From Prosthecobacter sp. (lineage in GTDB: Bacteria; Verrucomicrobiota; Verrucomicrobiia; Verrucomicrobiales; Verrucomicrobiaceae), in the NCBI GenBank assembly GCA_017853885.1, contig JAFMIR010000007.1, positions 62,001-126,000 of the forward strand: a stretch of DNA of 64,000 nt. Reading direction: 5' to 3'. Each line of letters starts with the position of its first letter. The first letter of the stretch is position 1. Below the pieces are notes generated by a model. It did no database searches. It was not told where the DNA came from and saw only the letters and a list, made by a program, of their open reading frames with translations. Positions 62,506 to 64,000 of the stretch are shown here, in pieces. Position numbers and translations under genes: made by a program.

Positions 62506-63391
62506 TCAGATGGAAGACCGCGCCTAGACAGCCGGCGCTATCTCCCAGTGCAGCAGGCACCAGTTTGGCCTGTTGGCCACCGGGCCGCCATTCAAAGCCA
62601 TCCAGCATCTGGCGAAGCGGGCCGAAAAGGCGCTCTCCTGCACCTACGGCAATGCCGCCGCCCACGATGACGATTTCAGGGTCAAGGATGTTGATGAGCG
62701 AGGCGATGGCTGCGGCTAGCGTTCTTACCGACTTGAGCCAGATCTGCTCCGCTTGCACATCACCGGCGGCATAAGCATCCAGTAGATCGTGTGTCGTGCG
62801 ATAGCGTCCCTGACTTCGCAGGCTGATGGTTTGATTGCCGATAGCTGCTTCGAGGCTTCCTGGCGTGTGGAAGAGATCGCGTTCGCCATTCGCATCCGTG
62901 CAGATATGCCCGATGTGACCTGCGCGGCCGATTCGCCCCTTCAACAGCCTGCCACCGCTCCAAATTGCTCCACCCACACCCGTGCCCAAGGTCAACATGA
63001 AAGCATCTTGAGTGCCTTGTGCGGCACCAGCCCATACTTCTCCCAAGAGTCCCGCATGGGCATCATTGAGAACACGGCAGGGGCGTTGGAGGCAATCGGT
63101 CCAAATCCGTTTTTCGAGGCCCTGCATGCGGCCTGGCATCCAATCTATGCAAGAGCCGTCTGGATTGGCTAAGCCGGGTGCTGAAAGACCCACGGAGAGT
63201 TTTTCACCTACGCGAGCTTCAAACGCCTCGACGATCTCGCGTACGGTGATGGCAAAGCTAGGTGTAGAACCTTCGAACTCGCCATCCCGCGTTGGTTTAG
63301 ACAGGGTCGCGAGGATCTTCGCCGTCTGCGTGTCCACGAGCGCGGCTTTGATGTAGGTGCCGCCAAGGTCGATGCCGATGGCTGGTCTCAT
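62468..63391 (-). CDS. ROK-family kinase (glucokinase-like)
   Basis: ROK kinases phosphorylate glucose or other hexoses with ATP. The 307 residues have the ATP-binding start IGIDLGGTYIKAALVD, NDAHAGLLGEVWAGAA (catalytic Asp region), TLGTGVGGAIWSGGRLLKG and GRAGHIGHI. The zinc-binding C-x-C-G-x2-G-C-x-E motif of most ROK members is absent; HTPGSLEAAI stands in its place. The stop is 38 bases inside opgG. It starts 1 base after the mazG stop, so both genes are one unit. Confidence 0.87.
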   Translation of the reverse strand: MRPAIGIDLGGTYIKAALVDTQTAKILATLSKPTRDGEFEGSTPSFAITVREIVEAFEARVGEKLSVGLSAPGLANPDGSCIDWMPGRMQGLEKRIWTDCLQRPCRVLNDAHAGLLGEVWAGAAQGTQDAFMLTLGTGVGGAIWSGGRLLKGRIGRAGHIGHICTDANGERDLFHTPGSLEAAIGNQTISLRSQGRYRTTHDLLDAYAAGDVQAEQIWLKSVRTLAAAIASLINILDPEIVIVGGGIAVGAGERLFGPLRQMLDGFEWRPGGQQAKLVPAALGDSAGCLGAVFHLISDATDTSNAPR

Positions 63392-63392
63392 T

Positions 63393-64000
63393 TCAAAGGC
63401 CGGGCTGATGTTTCACGGCATCCCAGGCTTCATCCATTTCCGCAAGGCTGAGTTTACCAAGTGGCTTGCCTTGTTCATGGAGTTTGTTTTCCATGGCATG
63501 AAAACGGCGCACGAATTTGTCATTTGCAGCCGCGAGCGCGGCCTCCGATTCGATCCCGAGCTTGCGGGCGAGATTGACGACACTGAAGAACAGATCGCCG
63601 ATTTCCTCTTCGATGTGTCGTTTGTCTCCGCTTTGCACGGCGGCTTCGAGTTCATCAGTCTCTTCGCGAATCTTGTCAAAAACCGGTGTTGCATCCGGCC
63701 AATCAAAACCGACACGGGCCGCCTTCTTTTGGAGCTTTTGTCCTCGCATCAGGGCAGGGAGACCGCCACCCACGCCGTGCAGCATTCCCTCGTGCTGTGT
63801 GCCTTTTTCCTGGCGCTTGATGGCGTCCCATTGGTTCAGCACTGCGGCGGAAGTTTCCGCCGTGGTCTCACCAAACACATGCGGATGACGTCGGATGAGC
63901 TTGTCGCACAAACCGTGCGCCATCTGATCGAGGTCGAAGGCCCCCCTCTCGCTGGCGATTTCCGCATGCAGCACGGGTTGCAGCAGAACATCGCCCAGCT
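63393..64000 (-). CDS. mazG: Nucleoside triphosphate pyrophosphohydrolase MazG (5' part cut by window edge)
   Basis: MazG hydrolyses NTPs and dNTPs and lowers ppGpp-related signals or aberrant nucleotides. The frame runs off the right edge: at the edge it reads LGDVLLQPVLHAEIA, the end of the first MazG domain, so the true start is outside. The second domain is complete, with the EExxE...ExxD metal motif in REETDELE and EEEIGDLFFSVVNLAR, preceded by KLIRRHPHVFGETTAET. The end DEAWDAVKHQ is family-like. ROK follows by 1 base. Confidence 0.9.
   Translation of the reverse strand, partial: LGDVLLQPVLHAEIASERGAFDLDQMAHGLCDKLIRRHPHVFGETTAETSAAVLNQWDAIKRQEKGTQHEGMLHGVGGGLPALMRGQKLQKKAARVGFDWPDATPVFDKIREETDELEAAVQSGDKRHIEEEIGDLFFSVVNLARKLGIESEAALAAANDKFVRRFHAMENKLHEQGKPLGKLSLAEMDEAWDAVKHQPGL

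Noticed and set aside
1..64000. CRISPR array, phage, transposase or toxin-antitoxin system
   Set aside because: No repeat-spacer pattern, integrase, transposase or recognisable toxin pair was seen. MazG here is the nucleotide hydrolase, not the MazEF toxin.

Overview
The window is a gene-dense bacterial chromosome segment (about 55 protein genes, one tmRNA, no rRNA or tRNA, no CRISPR, no insertion sequence or phage gene seen). Gene content points to the Verrucomicrobiota, probably a Verrucomicrobiaceae/Prosthecobacter-like bacterium: secreted PmoA-type (DUF6807), Gfo/Idh-type, sulfatase, PhoD-type, DUF5722 and GH99-like proteins, a YdjY-domain protein and a propeller-M28-PDZ protease occur beside ordinary housekeeping genes. 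Most starts lack a clear Shine-Dalgarno sequence. The lineage is inferred from families, not from a phylogenetic marker.

Layout. 1-8.1 kb: ssrA (tmRNA), then a leftward set (two hypotheticals, a possible small ORF, ispD, yqeY, dgkA, a secreted hypothetical); a 305-base gap holding a candidate structured leader; and a rightward set of class V aminotransferase, folD and fabV, closed by a strong terminator. 8.1-20 kb: a 1534-residue membrane-anchored Ala/Gln-rich coiled-coil protein, a GH99-like protein, a DUF1015 protein, secreted Gfo/Idh and DUF6807 proteins, and an LplT-like transporter. 19.3-28.3 kb: a leftward group (pterin dehydratase, marR, pgeF, ispE), rightward lepA and a DEAD-box helicase, then a leftward pseudouridine synthase, radical SAM protein and TIM-barrel isomerase. 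28.3-34.6 kb: an SDR, a composite M28 peptidase, a YdjY protein, menA and a short recO.

34.6-37.6 kb is a zinc/manganese-type ABC importer operon (znuA-like, a 140-residue secreted protein of unknown function, znuC-like with a His/Cys-rich N-terminus, znuB-like). 37.7-44.7 kb is a six-gene operon RDD - SpoIIM/DUF95 - DUF4129-like - DUF4350 - MoxR ATPase - DUF58, a known but poorly understood envelope-associated cassette. 44.7-55 kb holds DUF5362, DUF5722 (its start codon overlaps that of a divergent 53-residue zinc-ribbon protein), a sulfatase, a PhoD-like phosphatase, pssA, a GT81-like glycosyltransferase, an esterase/SMP-30 pair, YdcF and a PH-domain protein. 55-64 kb: amt with a candidate sigma-54 promoter, a small hypothetical, an MFS transporter, a shortened PfkB kinase, a lipoprotein amidase, a propeller protein, opgG, a ROK kinase and mazG (cut by the window edge).

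Together the genes describe an aerobic-type heterotroph with the MEP isoprenoid pathway (ispD, ispE), one-carbon and serine/glyoxylate metabolism, FabV fatty-acid synthesis, menaquinone synthesis, high-affinity metal and ammonium uptake, and secreted enzymes for sulfated or acylated carbohydrates. No complete new defence or mobile system is visible. The best leads for follow-up are the structured leader at 4.65-4.78 kb, the giant coiled-coil protein, the extra protein and metal-binding extension in the zinc operon, and the overlapping-start divergent gene pair.
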